Source of the DNA: Nemertoderma westbladi
Lineage: Eukaryota > Xenacoelomorpha > Nemertodermatida > Nemertodermatidae
Assembly: GCA_032718475.1 (NCBI GenBank)
Contig: JAUCBJ010008529.1
Coordinates: 1 to 64,000 of the forward strand
Length of the DNA stretch: 64,000 bases
Direction: 5' to 3'
The translations under genes were made by a program, and so were the position numbers. Under the pieces are notes generated by a model, which searched no databases, was not told the origin of the DNA, and saw nothing but the letters and a program-made list of their open reading frames with translations. Shown piece after piece: positions 20,301 through 32,500 of this stretch; the first letter of the stretch is position 1; the number at the start of each line of letters is the position of its first letter.

Positions 20301-23176
20301 GTTATTACATTAGGGCACGATATACAGGCTATCTGTTATTACATTATGGCACGATATACAGGCTAGCTGTTATTACATGATGGCACGATATACAGGCTAT
20401 CTGTTATTACATTATGGCACGATATACAGGCTATCTGTTATTACATTAGGGCACGATATACAGGCTATCTGTTATTACATTAGGGCACGATATACAGGCT
20501 ATCTGTTATTACATTAGGGCACGATATACAGGCTATCTGTTATTACATTATGGCACGATATACAGGCTATCTGTTATTACATTAGGGCACGATATACAGG
20601 CTAGCTGTTATTACATTATGGCACGATATACAGGCTAGCTGTTATTACATTAGGGCACGATATACAGGCTATCTGTTATTACATTAGGGCACGATATACA
20701 GGCTAGCTGTTATTACATTATGGCACGATATACAGGCTAGCTGTTATTACATTAGGGCACGATATACAGGCTATCTGTTATTACATTATGGCCCGATATA
20801 CAGGCTATCTGTTATTACATTAGGGCACGATATACAGGCTATCTGTTATTACATTATGGCCCGATATACAGGCTATCTGTTATTACATTATGGCACGATA
20901 TACAGGCTATCTGTTATTACATTATGGCACGATATACAGGCTATCTGTTATTACATTAGGGCACGATATACAGGCTATCTGTTATTACATTATGGCCCGA
21001 TATACAGGCTATCTGTTATTACATTAGGGCACGATATTCAGGCTATCTGTTATTACATTATGGCCCGATATACAGGCTATCTGTTATTACATTATGGCAC
21101 GATATACAGGCTATCTGTTATTACATTATGGCACGATATACAGGCTATCTGTTATTGCATTATGGCACGATATACAGGCTATCTGTTATTACATTATGGC
21201 CCGATATACAGGCTATCTGTTATTACATTAGGGCACGATATACAGGCTATCTGTTATTACATTATGGCACGATATACAGGCTATCTGTTATTACATTAGG
21301 GCACGATATACAGGCTATCTGTTATTACATTATGGCACGATATACAGGCTATCTGTTATTACATTAGGGCACGATATACAGGCTATCTGTTATTACATTA
21401 TGGCACGATATACAGGCTATCTGTTATTACATTATGGCACGATATACAGGCTATCTGTTATTACATTATGGCACGATATACAGGCTATCTGTTATTACAT
21501 TATGGCACGATATACAGGCTATCTGTTATTACATTAGGGCACGATATACAGGCTATCTGTTATTACATTATGGCACGATATACAGGCTATCTGTTATTAC
21601 ATTAGGGCACGATATACAGGCTATCTGTTATTACATTATGGCACGATATACAGGCTATCTGTTATTACATTAGGGCACGATATACAGGCTATCTGTTATT
21701 ACATTATGGCACGATATACAGGCTATCTGTTATTACATTAGGGCACGATATACAGGCTATCTGTTATTACATTATGGCACGATATACAGGCTATCTGTTA
21801 TTGCATTATGGCACGATATACAGGCTATCTGTTATTGCATTATGGCACGATATACAGGCTATCTGTTATTGCATTATGGCACGATATACAGGCTATCTGT
21901 TATTACATTAGGGCACGATATACAGGCTATCTGTTATTACATTAGGGCACGATATACAGGCTATCTGTTATTGCATTATGGCACGATATACAGGCTATCT
22001 GTTATTACATTATGGCACGATATACAGGCTATCTGTTATTACATTAGGGCACGATATACAGGCTATCTGTTATTACATTAGGGCACGATATACAGGCTAT
22101 CTGTTATTACATTAGGGCACGATATACAGGCTATCTGTTATTACATTATGGCACGATATACAGGCTATCTGTTATTGCATTATGGCACGATATACAGGCT
22201 ATCTGTTATTACATTAGGGCACGATATACAGGCTATCTGTTATTACATTAGGGCACGATATACAGGCTATCTGTTATTGCATTATGGCACGATATACAGG
22301 CTATCTGTTATTACATTAGGGCACGATATACAGGCTATCTGTTATTACATTATGGCACGATATACAGGCTATCTGTTATTACATTAGGGCACGATATACA
22401 GGCTATCTGTTATTGCATTATGGCACGATATACAGGCTATCTGTTATTGCATTATGGCACGATATACAGGCTATCTGTTATTGCATTATGGCACGATATA
22501 CAGGCTATCTGTTATTACATTATGGCACGATATACAGGCTATCTGTTATTACATTAGGGCACGATATACAGGCTATCTGTTATTGCATTATGGCACGATA
22601 TACAGGCTATCTGTTATTACATTATGGCACGATATACAGGCTATCTGTTATTACATTAGGGCACGATATACAGGCTATCTGTTATTGCATTATGGCACGA
22701 TATACAGGCTATCTGTTATTACATTAGGGCACGATATACAGGCTATCTGTTATTGCATTATGGCACGATATACAGGCTATCTGTTATTACATTAGGGCAC
22801 GATATACAGGCTATCTGTTATTACATTATGGCACGATATACAGGCTATCTGTTATTACATTATGGCACGATATACAGGCTATCTGTTATTACATTAGGGC
22901 ACGATATACAGGCTATCTGTTATTGCATTATGGCACGATATACAGGCTATCTGTTATTACATTAGGGCACGATATACAGGCTATCTGTTATTGCATTATG
23001 GCACGATATACAGGCTATCTGTTATTACATTATGGCACGATATACAGGCTATCTGTTATTACATTAGGGCACGATATACAGGCTATCTGTTATTACATTA
23101 TGGCACGATATACAGGCTATCTGTTATTACATTAGGGCACGATATACAGGCTATCTGTTATTACATTATGGCACGA
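17362..23176 (+). repeat. intron 3 minisatellite, 34-bp unit, about 171 copies
   Basis: The unit begins TATACAGGCTATCTGTTATT, followed by ACATTATGGCACGA, with a 34-bp period held throughout 5.8 kb. Point variants (TATGGCAC versus TAGGGCAC, GCCCGA, TTGCATT, GCTAGCTG) are arranged in alternating blocks: the first half is dominated by TATGG, the middle by alternating TATGG/TAGGG, and the GCATT form appears only from about 21,150. It fills 96% of the 6,031-bp intron. All three frames encode the same cyclic 34-residue peptide except where TAGGG gives a stop, which explains the many overlapping open frames. Confidence 0.95.
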
Positions 23177-23267
23177 TACATTTGGTATTTTTCTTTTATA
23201 TTTTATTTCTTCATTATAATTCTGTCATTTAAATCGCAATAAAATTAATTAAATCGCGATCATCATT

Positions 23268-23360
23268 GGTTTATTATTTGCTTTTTATATTTATAGTTCA
23301 GGTGATTGGTTCATTATTTGCTTTTTATATTTATAGTTCAGGTGATTGGTTTATTATTGC
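23268..23360 (+). repeat. 40-bp short tandem repeat, 2.3 copies, before exon 4
   Basis: GGTTTATTATTTGC and then TTTATATTTATAGTTCAGGTGATT repeat with 40-bp spacing at 23268, 23308 and, in part, 23348. It lies between the end of the 34-bp array and the exon 4 acceptor and looks like a nascent minisatellite. Confidence 0.7.
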
Positions 23361-23382
23361 TTTACTGTATATTTTATCGCAG

Positions 23383-23570
23383 GTGCCGCTGCTATAGCTG
23401 CAGAGCTTCATAAAGAAGCTCTGAGAGAGAGAAGGCAACGAGAAAAAATGCTAGCTGAGCAACATGAATTAGCCATGGAGAAAATCCGAAAGTTCGGGAC
23501 GTGTTCTATCCCGCTTCGAATGTCTGTGTTGTTTGTATCAGACCAACCTGTAACAAACCGGGTAGACAAG
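23383..23570 (+). CDS. CFAP92: CFAP92-like gene exon 4, 188 bp
   Basis: The acceptor is TTTTATCGCAG and the donor GACAAG|GTCAGT. Joined at phase 1 to exon 3 it reads GAAAIAAELHKEALRERRQR, continuing as a strongly helical, charged coiled coil up to MEKIRKFG, then a hydrophobic strand-like VLFVSDQPVTNRVDK and phase 0. The helix-then-strand layout and the link to exon 5 fit the conserved core of CFAP92 (KIAA1257); that assignment is from memory of the family. The donor GTCAGT is the first six bases of the following G-rich satellite. Confidence 0.6.
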
Positions 23571-25550
23571 GTCAGTTATGGGGCAGTTGGGGCTGCCTAA
23601 CTATTTACGGTTCAGTTATGGGGGCGGTTGGGGCTGCCTAACTATTTACGGTTCAGTTATGGGGCGGTTGGGGCTGCCTAGCTATTTACGGTTCAGTTAT
23701 GGGGCGGTTGGGGCTGCTTAACTATTTACGGTTCAGTTATGGGGTGGTTGGGGCTGCTTAACTATTTACGGTTCAGTTATGGGGGCGGTTGGGGCTGCCT
23801 AGCTATTTACGGTTCAGTTATGGGGGCGGTTGGGGCTGCCTAACTATTTACGGTTCAGTTATGGGGGCGGTTGGGGCTGCCTAACTATTTACGGTTCAGT
23901 TATGGGGCGGTTGGGGCTGCCTAGCTATTTACGGTTCAGTTATGGGGGCGGTTGGGGCTGCCTAACTATTTACGGTTCAGTTATGGGGCGGTTGGGGCTG
24001 CCTAGCTATTTACGGTTCAGTTATAGGGCGGTTGGGGCTGCCGAACTATTTACGGTTCAGTTATGGGGGCGGTTGGGGCTGCCTAACTATTTACTGTTCA
24101 GTTATGGGGGCGGTTGGGGCTGCCTAACTATTTTCGGTTCAGTTATAGGGCGGTTGGGGCTGCCGAACTATTTACGGTTCAGTTATGGGGGCGGTTGGGG
24201 CTGCCTAACTATTTACGGTTCAGTTATGGGGGCGGTTGGGGCTGCCGAACTATTTACGGTTCAGTTATGGGGGCGGTTGGGGCTGCCTAACTATTTACGG
24301 TTCAGTTATGGGGCGGTTGGGGCTGCTTAACTATTTACGGTTCAGTTATGGGGGCGGTTGGGGCTGCCTAGCTATTTACGGTTCAGTTATAGGGCGGTTG
24401 GGGCTGCCTAACTATTTACGGTTCAGTTATGGGGCGGTTGGGGCTGCTTAACTATTTACGGTTCAGTTATGGGGGCGGTTGGGGCTGCCTAACTATTTTC
24501 GGTTCAGTTATGGGGGCGGTTGGGGCTGCTTAACTATTTACGGTTTAGTTATGGGCGGTTGGGGCTGCCTAACTATTTACGGTTCAGTTATGGGGGCGGT
24601 TGGGGCTGCCGAACTATTTTCGGTTCAGTTATAGGGCGGTTGGGGCTGCTTAACTATTTACGGTTTAGTTATGGGCGGTTGAGGCTGCCTAACTATTTAC
24701 GGTTCAGTTATGGGGGCGGTTGGGGCTGCCGAACTATTTACGGTTCAGTTATGGGCGGTTGGGGCTGCCTAACTATTTACGGTTCAGTTATGGGGGCGGT
24801 TGGGGCTGCCGAACTATTTACGGTTCAGTTATGGGGGCGGTTGGGGCTGCCTAACTATTTACGGTTCAGTTATGGGCGGTTGGGGCTGCTTAACTATTTA
24901 CGGTTCAGTTATGGGCGGTTGGGGCTGCCTAACTATTTACGGTTCAGTTATGGGGGCGGTTGGGGCTGCCTAACTATTTACGGTTCAGTTATGGGGGCGG
25001 TTGGGGCTGTCTAACTATTTACGGTTCAGTTATGGGGGCGGTTGTGGCTGCCTAACTATTTACGGTTCAGTTATGGGGGCGGTTGGGGCTGCCGAACTAT
25101 TTATGGTTCAGTTATGGGTCGGTTGGGGCTGCCTAACTATGTTTACGGTTCAGTTATGGGCGGTTGGGGCTGCCTAACTATTTACGGTTCAGTTATGGGG
25201 GCGGTTGGGGCTGCCTAACTATGTTTACGGTTCAGTTATGGGCGGTTGGGGCTGCCTAACTATTTACGGTTCAGTTATGGGGCGGTTGGGGCTGCCTAGC
25301 TATTTACGGTTCAGTTATGGGGGCGGTTGGGGCTGCCTAACTATTTTCGGTTCAGTTATAGGGCGGTTGGGGCTGCCGAACTATTTACGGTTCAGTTATG
25401 GGGGCGGTTGGGGCTGCCTAACTATTTACGGTTCAGTTATGGGGGCGGTTGGGGCTGCCGAACTATTTATGGTTCAGTTATGGGTCGGTTGGGGCTGCCT
25501 AACTATTTACGGTTCAGTTATGGGGCGGTTGGGGCTGCCTAACTATTTAC
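23571..25550 (+). repeat. intron 4 minisatellite, G-rich 39-41-bp unit, about 49 copies
   Basis: The unit contains GTTCAGTTATGGGGGCGGTTG, GGGCTGCCTAACTATTTACG; length varies through the G run (three, four or five G). The first unit begins exactly at the splice donor (23571) and reads GTCAGTTATGG; later units have an extra T (GTTCAGTT), which destroys the donor GT-CAGT spacing. Each unit has two or three G runs, so the transcript could form G-quadruplexes. A lone remnant (GCTGCCCTAACTATTTTTC) remains near 25605. Confidence 0.95.
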
Positions 25551-26040
25551 ATCATACCACCCAATAACAAATTCGGTTCTCAAAGTAAATTATTGGTTGA
25601 TTCGAGCTGCCCTAACTATTTTTCTCAAGCTAGAAACAAGTAATAAATGAAGATAAAGTTAAATATTACATTACATACAATTATTACTGTTATCAAATTA
25701 CTGAATTAATATTTATTACTGCTAATAGTACTAAATAATGTTTACATTATCTAAACAATTTAGAAATAACATCAGAAATTTTCCAGGCACAATAATTGCA
25801 ATATTAAAAAACAACATTAGGTCTTTGTATGTATTATAAAGTAAATAAAGAAGCAAAACAATAATCTAATTATAAATAATATAAATGAACATGGAGTTTA
25901 GTCTAGCCTCCACATGGGTGTATGGGTAATGGATGTGGATGGGGAGTATACGTCATGGACATTGCTGTACAGGATGAAGGCCATGTTGCGATAACGATGC
26001 AACATAAATTAATACTAAAAGTTAATTTTTCTCCCTCTAG
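25551..26040 (+). other. intron 4 tail and exon 5 acceptor
   Basis: This is AT-rich intron sequence after the G-rich array, with no gene or repeat apart from one array remnant near 25605. It ends in TTTTTCTCCCTCTAG at 26040, a strong pyrimidine-tract acceptor. Confidence 0.6.
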
Positions 26041-26187
26041 GCTTGTGCCACCGTTGCCGACGCTTTCTTCTCCGTATCTCTCGACTCACCATTAATGTCT
26101 CCAACGCAACAGTCCCAACTCAACCCACTCACTATAAAAATTCGCCACGCCAGTAATATGCCAAATACTCCCTTAGCATACCAGCAG
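26041..26187 (+). CDS. CFAP92: CFAP92-like gene exon 5, 49 codons
   Basis: It has phase 0 at both ends, with acceptor CCCTCTAG and donor CAGCAG|GTCAGT. The peptide includes ADAFFSVSLDSPLMSP and QLNPLTIKIRHASNMPNTPL. The LNPLTIKI segment followed by a Leu/Met-Pro box resembles the start of a C2-like beta domain and matches my recollection of the CFAP92/KIAA1257 core. No catalytic residues are expected; the human protein is annotated as a cilia- and flagella-associated protein of unclear mechanism. Confidence 0.7.
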
Positions 26188-26345
26188 GTCAGTAAAGGTC
26201 TAATATTAGAATTACAGTACGATCAGCAAATAATACATTGGATAATGTGAATAAATAAGTTATTGCTGAAGACAGCGCAGGTTTTCCATTAACTTTATGT
26301 TGTTTGTTTTATTTGTTATTTTATTTTTTTAATTGCACTGTTTAG

Positions 26346-26564
26346 TTACGAGAATCTTGCCATCTGGCAACCGTTCAATACGAAATAATGGGTCTGCCAA
26401 TTCACCGTAGTCAAGGGAAACCGCAAGATCGAGAAATATATTGGGATGATGTAAACGTTGTGTTACTTGGATCCATCAATGGAATGCGACTGAGGGAAAA
26501 TCTTTTGGGCCCCCCACTACTTGTAGAAGTTCATGATAGGGACAGTAAAGTTCAAAGTAAACCT
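26346..26564 (+). CDS. CFAP92: CFAP92-like gene exon 6, 73 codons
   Basis: The acceptor is TTGCACTGTTTAG and the donor ACCT|GTGAGT; phase is 0 at both ends. The conserved-looking core is DDVNVVLLGSINGMRL, then GPPLLVEVHDRDSKV, the most recognisable segment of the CFAP92/KIAA1257 family (a beta-rich VEVHDRD box as in C2-like domains). The preceding intron is only 158 bp. The downstream donor GTGAGTTACTA is the founder-like first copy of the 27-29-bp satellite that fills the next intron. Confidence 0.75.
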
Positions 26565-29500
26565 GTGAGTTACTAGTTGAGACTACAGCAGTAAGTTACT
26601 AAAGTTCAGACTACAGCAGTAAGTTACTAAAGTTCAGACTACAGCAGTAAATTACTAAAGTTTATCCCTAGCAATAAGTTACTAAAGTTCAGACTACAGC
26701 AGTAAATTACTAAAGTTCATCCCTAGCAATAAGTTACTAAAGTTTAGACTACAGCAGTAAATTACTAAAGTTCATCCCTAGCAATAAGTTACTAAAGTTC
26801 ATCCCTATCAATAAGTTACTAAAGTTCAGACTACAGCAGTAAATTACTAAAGTTCATCCCTAGCAATAAGTTACTAAAGTTCAGACTACAGCAGTAAATT
26901 ACTAAAGTTCATCCCTAGCAATAAGTTACTAAAGTTCATCCCTAGCAATAAGTTACTAAAGTTCATCCCTAGCAATACGTTACTAAAGTTCAGACTACAG
27001 CAGTAAATTACTAAAGTTCATCCCTAGCAATAAGATACTAAAGTTTAGACTACAGCAGTAAATTACTAAAGTTCATCCCTAGCAATAAATTACTAAAGTT
27101 CATCCCTAGCAATAAGTTACTAAAGTTCAGACTACAGCAGTAAATTACTAAAGTTCATCCCTAGCAATAAGTTACTAAAGTTCAGACTACAGCAGTAAAT
27201 TACTAAAGTTCATCCCTAGCAATAAGTTACTAAAGTTCAGACTACAGCAGTAAATTACTAAAGTTCATCCCTAGCAATAAGTTACTAAAGTTCATCCCTA
27301 GCAATAAGTTACTAAAGTTCAGACTACAGCAGTAAATTACTAAAGTTCATCCCTAGCAATAAGTTACTAAAGTTCAGACTACAGCAGTAAATTACTAAAG
27401 TTCATCCCTAGCAATAAGTTACTAAAGTTCAGACTACAGCAGTAAATTACTAAAGTTCAGACTACAGCAGTAAATTACTAAAGTTCATCCCTAGCAATAA
27501 GTTACTAAAGTTCATCCCTAGCAATAAGTTACTAAAGTTCATCCCTAGCAATAAGTTACTAAAGTTCAGACTACAGCAGTAAATTACTAAAGTTCATCCC
27601 TAGCAATAAGTTACTAAAGTTCATCCCTAGCAATAAGTTACTAAAGTTCAGACTACAGCAGTAAATTACTAAAGTTCATCCCTAGCAATAAGTTACTAAA
27701 GTTCAGACTACAGCAGTAAATTACTAAAGTTCATCCCTAGCAATAAATTACTAAAGTTCATCCCTAGCAATAAGTTACTAAAGTTCAGACTACAGCAGTA
27801 AATTACTAAAGTTCATCCCTAGCAATAAGTTACTAAAGTTCAGACTACAGCAGTAAATTACTAAAGTTCATCCCTAGCAATAAGTTACTAAAGTTCATCC
27901 CTAGCAATAAGTTACTAAAGTTCAGACTACAGCAGTAAATTACTAAAGTTCAAACTACAGCAGTAAATTACTAAAGTTCATCCCTAGCAATAAGTTACTA
28001 AAGTTCAGACTACAGCAGTAAATTACTAAAGTTCATCCCTAGCAATAAATTACTAAAGTTCAGATTAAAGCAGTAAGTTACTAAAGTTCATCCCTAGCAA
28101 TAAGTTACTAAAGTTCATCCCTAGCAATAAGTTACTAAAGTTCATCCCTAGCAATAAGTTACTAAAGTTCAGACTACAGCAATAAGTTACTAAAGTTCAT
28201 CCCTAGCAATAAGTTACTAAAGTTCAGACTACAGCAGTAAATTACTAAAGTTCATCCCTAGCAATAAATTACTAAAGTTCAGATTAAAGCAGTAAGTTAC
28301 TAAAGTTCATCCCTAGCAATAAGTTACTAAAGTTCATCCCTAGCAATAAGTTACTAAAGTTCATCCCTAGCAATAAATTACTAAAGTACAGATTAAAGAA
28401 GTATGTTACTAAAGTTCAAAACTAAACCAGTGAGTTACTAAAGTTCATCCCTAGCAATAAGTTACTAAAGTTCAGACTACAGCAGTAAATTACTAAAGTT
28501 CAGACTACAGCAGTAAATTACTAAAGTTCAGACTACAGTAGTAAATTACTAAAGTTCATCCCTAGCAATAAGTTACTAAAGTTCAGACTACAGCAGTAAA
28601 TTACTAAAGTTCATCCCTAGCAATAAGTTACTAAAGTTCAGACTACAGCAGTAAATTACTAAAGTTCATCCCTAGCAATAAATTTCTAAAGTTCAGATTA
28701 AAGCAGTAAGTTACTAAAGTTCATCCCTAGCAATAAATTACTAAAGTACAGATTAAAGAAGTATGTTACTAAAGTTCAAAACTAAACCAGTGAGTTACTA
28801 AAGTTCATCCCTAGCAATAAGTTACTAAAGTTCAGACTACAGCAGTAAATTACTAAAGTTCATCCCTAGCAATAAATTACTAAAGTACAGATTAAAGAAG
28901 TATGTTACTAAAGTTCAAAACTAAACCAGTGAGTTACTAAAGTTCATCCCTAGCAATAAGTTACTAAAGTTCATCCCTAGCAATAAGTTACTAAAGTTCA
29001 GACTACAGCAGTAAATTACTAAAGTTCATCCCTAGCAATAAGTTACTAAAGTTCATCCCTAGCAATAAGTTACTAAAGTTCAGACTACAGCAGTAAATTA
29101 CTAAAGTTCAGATTAAAGCAGTAAGTTACTAAAGTACAGATTAAAGAAGTATGTTACTAAAGTTCAAAACTAAACCAGTGAGTTACTAAAGTTCATCCCT
29201 AGCAATAAGTTACTAAAGTTCATCCCTAGCAATAAGTTACTAAAGTTCATCCCTAGCAATAAATTACTAAAGTTCATCCCTAGCAATAAGTTACTAAAGT
29301 TCAGACTACAGCAGTAAATTACTAAAGTTCATCCCTAGCAATAAGTTACTAAAGTTCAGACTACAGCAGTAAATTACTAAAGTTCATCCCTAGCAATAAG
29401 TTACTAAAGTTCATCCCTAGCAATAAATTACTAAAGTTCATCCCTAGCAATAAGTTACTAAAGTTTAGACTACAGCAGTAAATTACTAAAGTTCATCCCT

Positions 29501-32500
29501 AGCATAAGTTACTAAAGTTTAGACTACAGCAGTAAATTACTAAAGTTTATCCCTAGCAATAAGTTACTAAAGTTCAGACTACAGTAGTAAATTACTAAAG
29601 TTCATCCCTAGCAATAAGTTACTAAAGTTCAGACTACAGCAGTAAATTACTAAAGTTCATCCCTAGCAATAAGTTACTAAAGTTCAGACTACAGCAGTAA
29701 ATTACTAAAGTTCATCCCTAGCAATAAGTTACTAAAGTTCATCCCTAGCAATAAGTTACTAAAGTTCAGACTACAGCAGTAAATTACTAAAGTTCATCCC
29801 TAGCAATAAGTTACTAAAGTTCAGACTACAGTAGTAAATTACTAAAGTTCATCCCTAGCAATAAGTTACTAAAGTTCAGACTACAGCAGTAAATTACTAA
29901 AGTTCATCCCTAGCAATAACTTACTAAAGTTCAGACTACAGCAGTAAATTACTAAAGTTCATCCCTAGCAATAACTTACTAAAGTTCATCCCTAGCAATA
30001 AGTTACTAAAGTTCAGACTACAGCAGTAAATTACTAAAGTTCATCCCTAGCAATAAGTTACTAAAGTTCAGACTACAGCAGTAAATTACTAAAGTTCATC
30101 CCTAGCAATAAGTTACTAAAGTTCAGACTACAGCAGTAAATTACTAAAGTTCATCCCTAGCAATAAGTTACTAAAGTTCAGACTACAGCAGTAAATTACT
30201 AAAGTTCATCCCTAGCAATAAGTTACTAAAGTTCAGACTACAGCAGTAAATTACTAAAGTTCATCCCTAGCAATAAGTTACTAAAGTTCAGACTACAGCA
30301 GTAAATTACTAAAGTTCATCCCTAGCAATAAGTTACTAAAGTTCATCCCTAGCAATAAGTTACTAAAGTTCAGACTACAGCAGTAAATTACTAAAGTTCA
30401 TCCCTAGCAATAAGTTACTAAAGTTCAGACTACAGCAGTAAATTACTAAAGTTCATCCCTAGCAATAAGTTACTAAAGTTCAGACTACAGCAGTAAATTA
30501 CTAAAGTTCATCCCTAGCAATAAGTTACTAAAGTTCATCCCTAGCAATAAGTTACTAAAGTTCAGACTACAGCAGTAAATTACTAAAGTTCATCCCTAGC
30601 AATAAGTTACTAAAGTTCAGACTACAGCAGTAAATTACTAAAGTTCATCCCTAGCAATAAATTACTAAAGTTCATCCCTAGCAATAAGTTACTAAAGTTC
30701 AGACTACAGCAGTAAATTACTAAAGTTCATCCCTAGCAATAAGTTACTAAAGTTCAGACTACAGCAGTAAATTACTAAAGTTCATCCCTAGCAATAAGTT
30801 ACTAAAGTTCATCCCTAGCAATAAGTTACTAAAGTTCAGACTACAGCAGTAAATTACTAAAGTTCATCCCTAGCAATAAGTTACTAAAGTTCATCCCTAG
30901 CAATAAGTTACTAAAGTTCAGACTACAGCAGTAAACTAAAGTTCATCCCTAGCAATAAGTTACTAAAGTTCATCCCTAGCAATAAGTTACTAAAGTTCAG
31001 ACTACAGCAGTAAATTACTAAAGTTCATCCCTAGCAATAAGTTACTAAAGTTCATCCCTAGCAATAAGTTACTAAAGTTCAGACTACAGCAGTAAATTAC
31101 TAAAGTTCATCCCTAGCAATAAGTTACTAAAGTTCAGACTACAGCAGTAAATTACTAAAGTTCATCCCTAGCATAAGTTACTAAAGTTCAGACTACAGCA
31201 ATAAATTACTAAAGTTCAGACTACAGCAGTAAATTACTAAAGTTCATCCCTAGCAATAAGTTACTAAAGTTCAGACTACAGCAGTAAATTACTAAAGTTC
31301 ATCCCTAGCAATAAGTTACTAAAGTTCAGACTACAGCAGTAAATTACTAAAGTTCATCCCTAGCAATAAGTTACTAAAGTTCAGACTACAGCAGTAAATT
31401 ACTAAAGTTCAGATTAAAGCAGTAAGTTACTAAAGTACAGATTAAAGAAGTATGTTACTAAAGTTCAAAACTAAACCAGTGAGTTACTAAAGTTCATCCC
31501 TAGCAATAAGTTACTAAAGTTCAGACTACAGCAGTAAATTACTAAAGTTCAGATTAAAGCAGTAAGTTACTAAAGTACAGATTAAAGAAGTATGTTACTA
31601 AAGTTCAAAACTAAACCAGTGAGTTACTAAAGTTCATCCCTAGCAATAAGTTACTAAAGTTCAGACTACAGCAGTAAATTACTAAAGTTCAGACTACATC
31701 AGTAAATTACTAAAGTTCAGATTAAAGCAGTAAGTTACTAAAGTACAGATTAAAGAAGTATGTTACTAAAGTTCAAAACTAAACCAGTGAGTTACTAAAG
31801 TTCATCCCTAGCAATAAGTTACTAAAGTTCAGATTAAAGCAGTAAGTTACTAAAGTACAGATTAAAGAAGTATGTTACTAAAGTTCAAAACTAAACCAGT
31901 GAGTTACTAAAGTTCATCCCTAGCAATAAGTTACTAAAGTTCAGACTACAGCAATAAATTACTAAAGTTCATCCCTAGCAATAAGTTACTAAAGTTCATC
32001 CCTAGCAATAAGTTACTAAAGTTCAACGCCGTCAGTAAGTTAATAAAATGCACCCCAGTCATTGAGTTACTAAAGTTCAGACTACAGCAGTAAATTACTA
32101 AAGTTCATCCCTAGCAATAAGTTACTAAAGTTCAGACTACAGCAGTAAATTACTAAAGTTCAGATTAAAGCAGTAAGTTACTAAAGTACAGATTAAAGAA
32201 GTATGTTACTAAAGTTCAAAACTAAACCAGTGAGTTACTAAAGTTCATCCCTAGCAATAAGTTACTAAAGTTCAGACTACAGCAATAAATTACTAAAGTT
32301 CATCCCTAGCAATAAGTTACTAAAGTTCATCCCTAGCAATAAGTTACTAAAGTTCAACGCCGTCAGTAAGTTAATAAAATGCACCCCAGTCATTGAGTTA
32401 CTAAAGTTCAGACTACAGCAGTAAATTACTAAAGTTCATCCCTAGCAATAAGTTACTAAAGTTCAGACTACAGCAGTAAATTACTAAAGTTCAGATTAAA

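Noticed and set aside
17362-23176. TTAGGG hexamers suggesting interstitial telomere repeats
   Set aside because: TTAGGG appears once per variant 34-bp unit (ACATTAGGGCAC), never in tandem; it comes from a T-to-G substitution in TTATGG.
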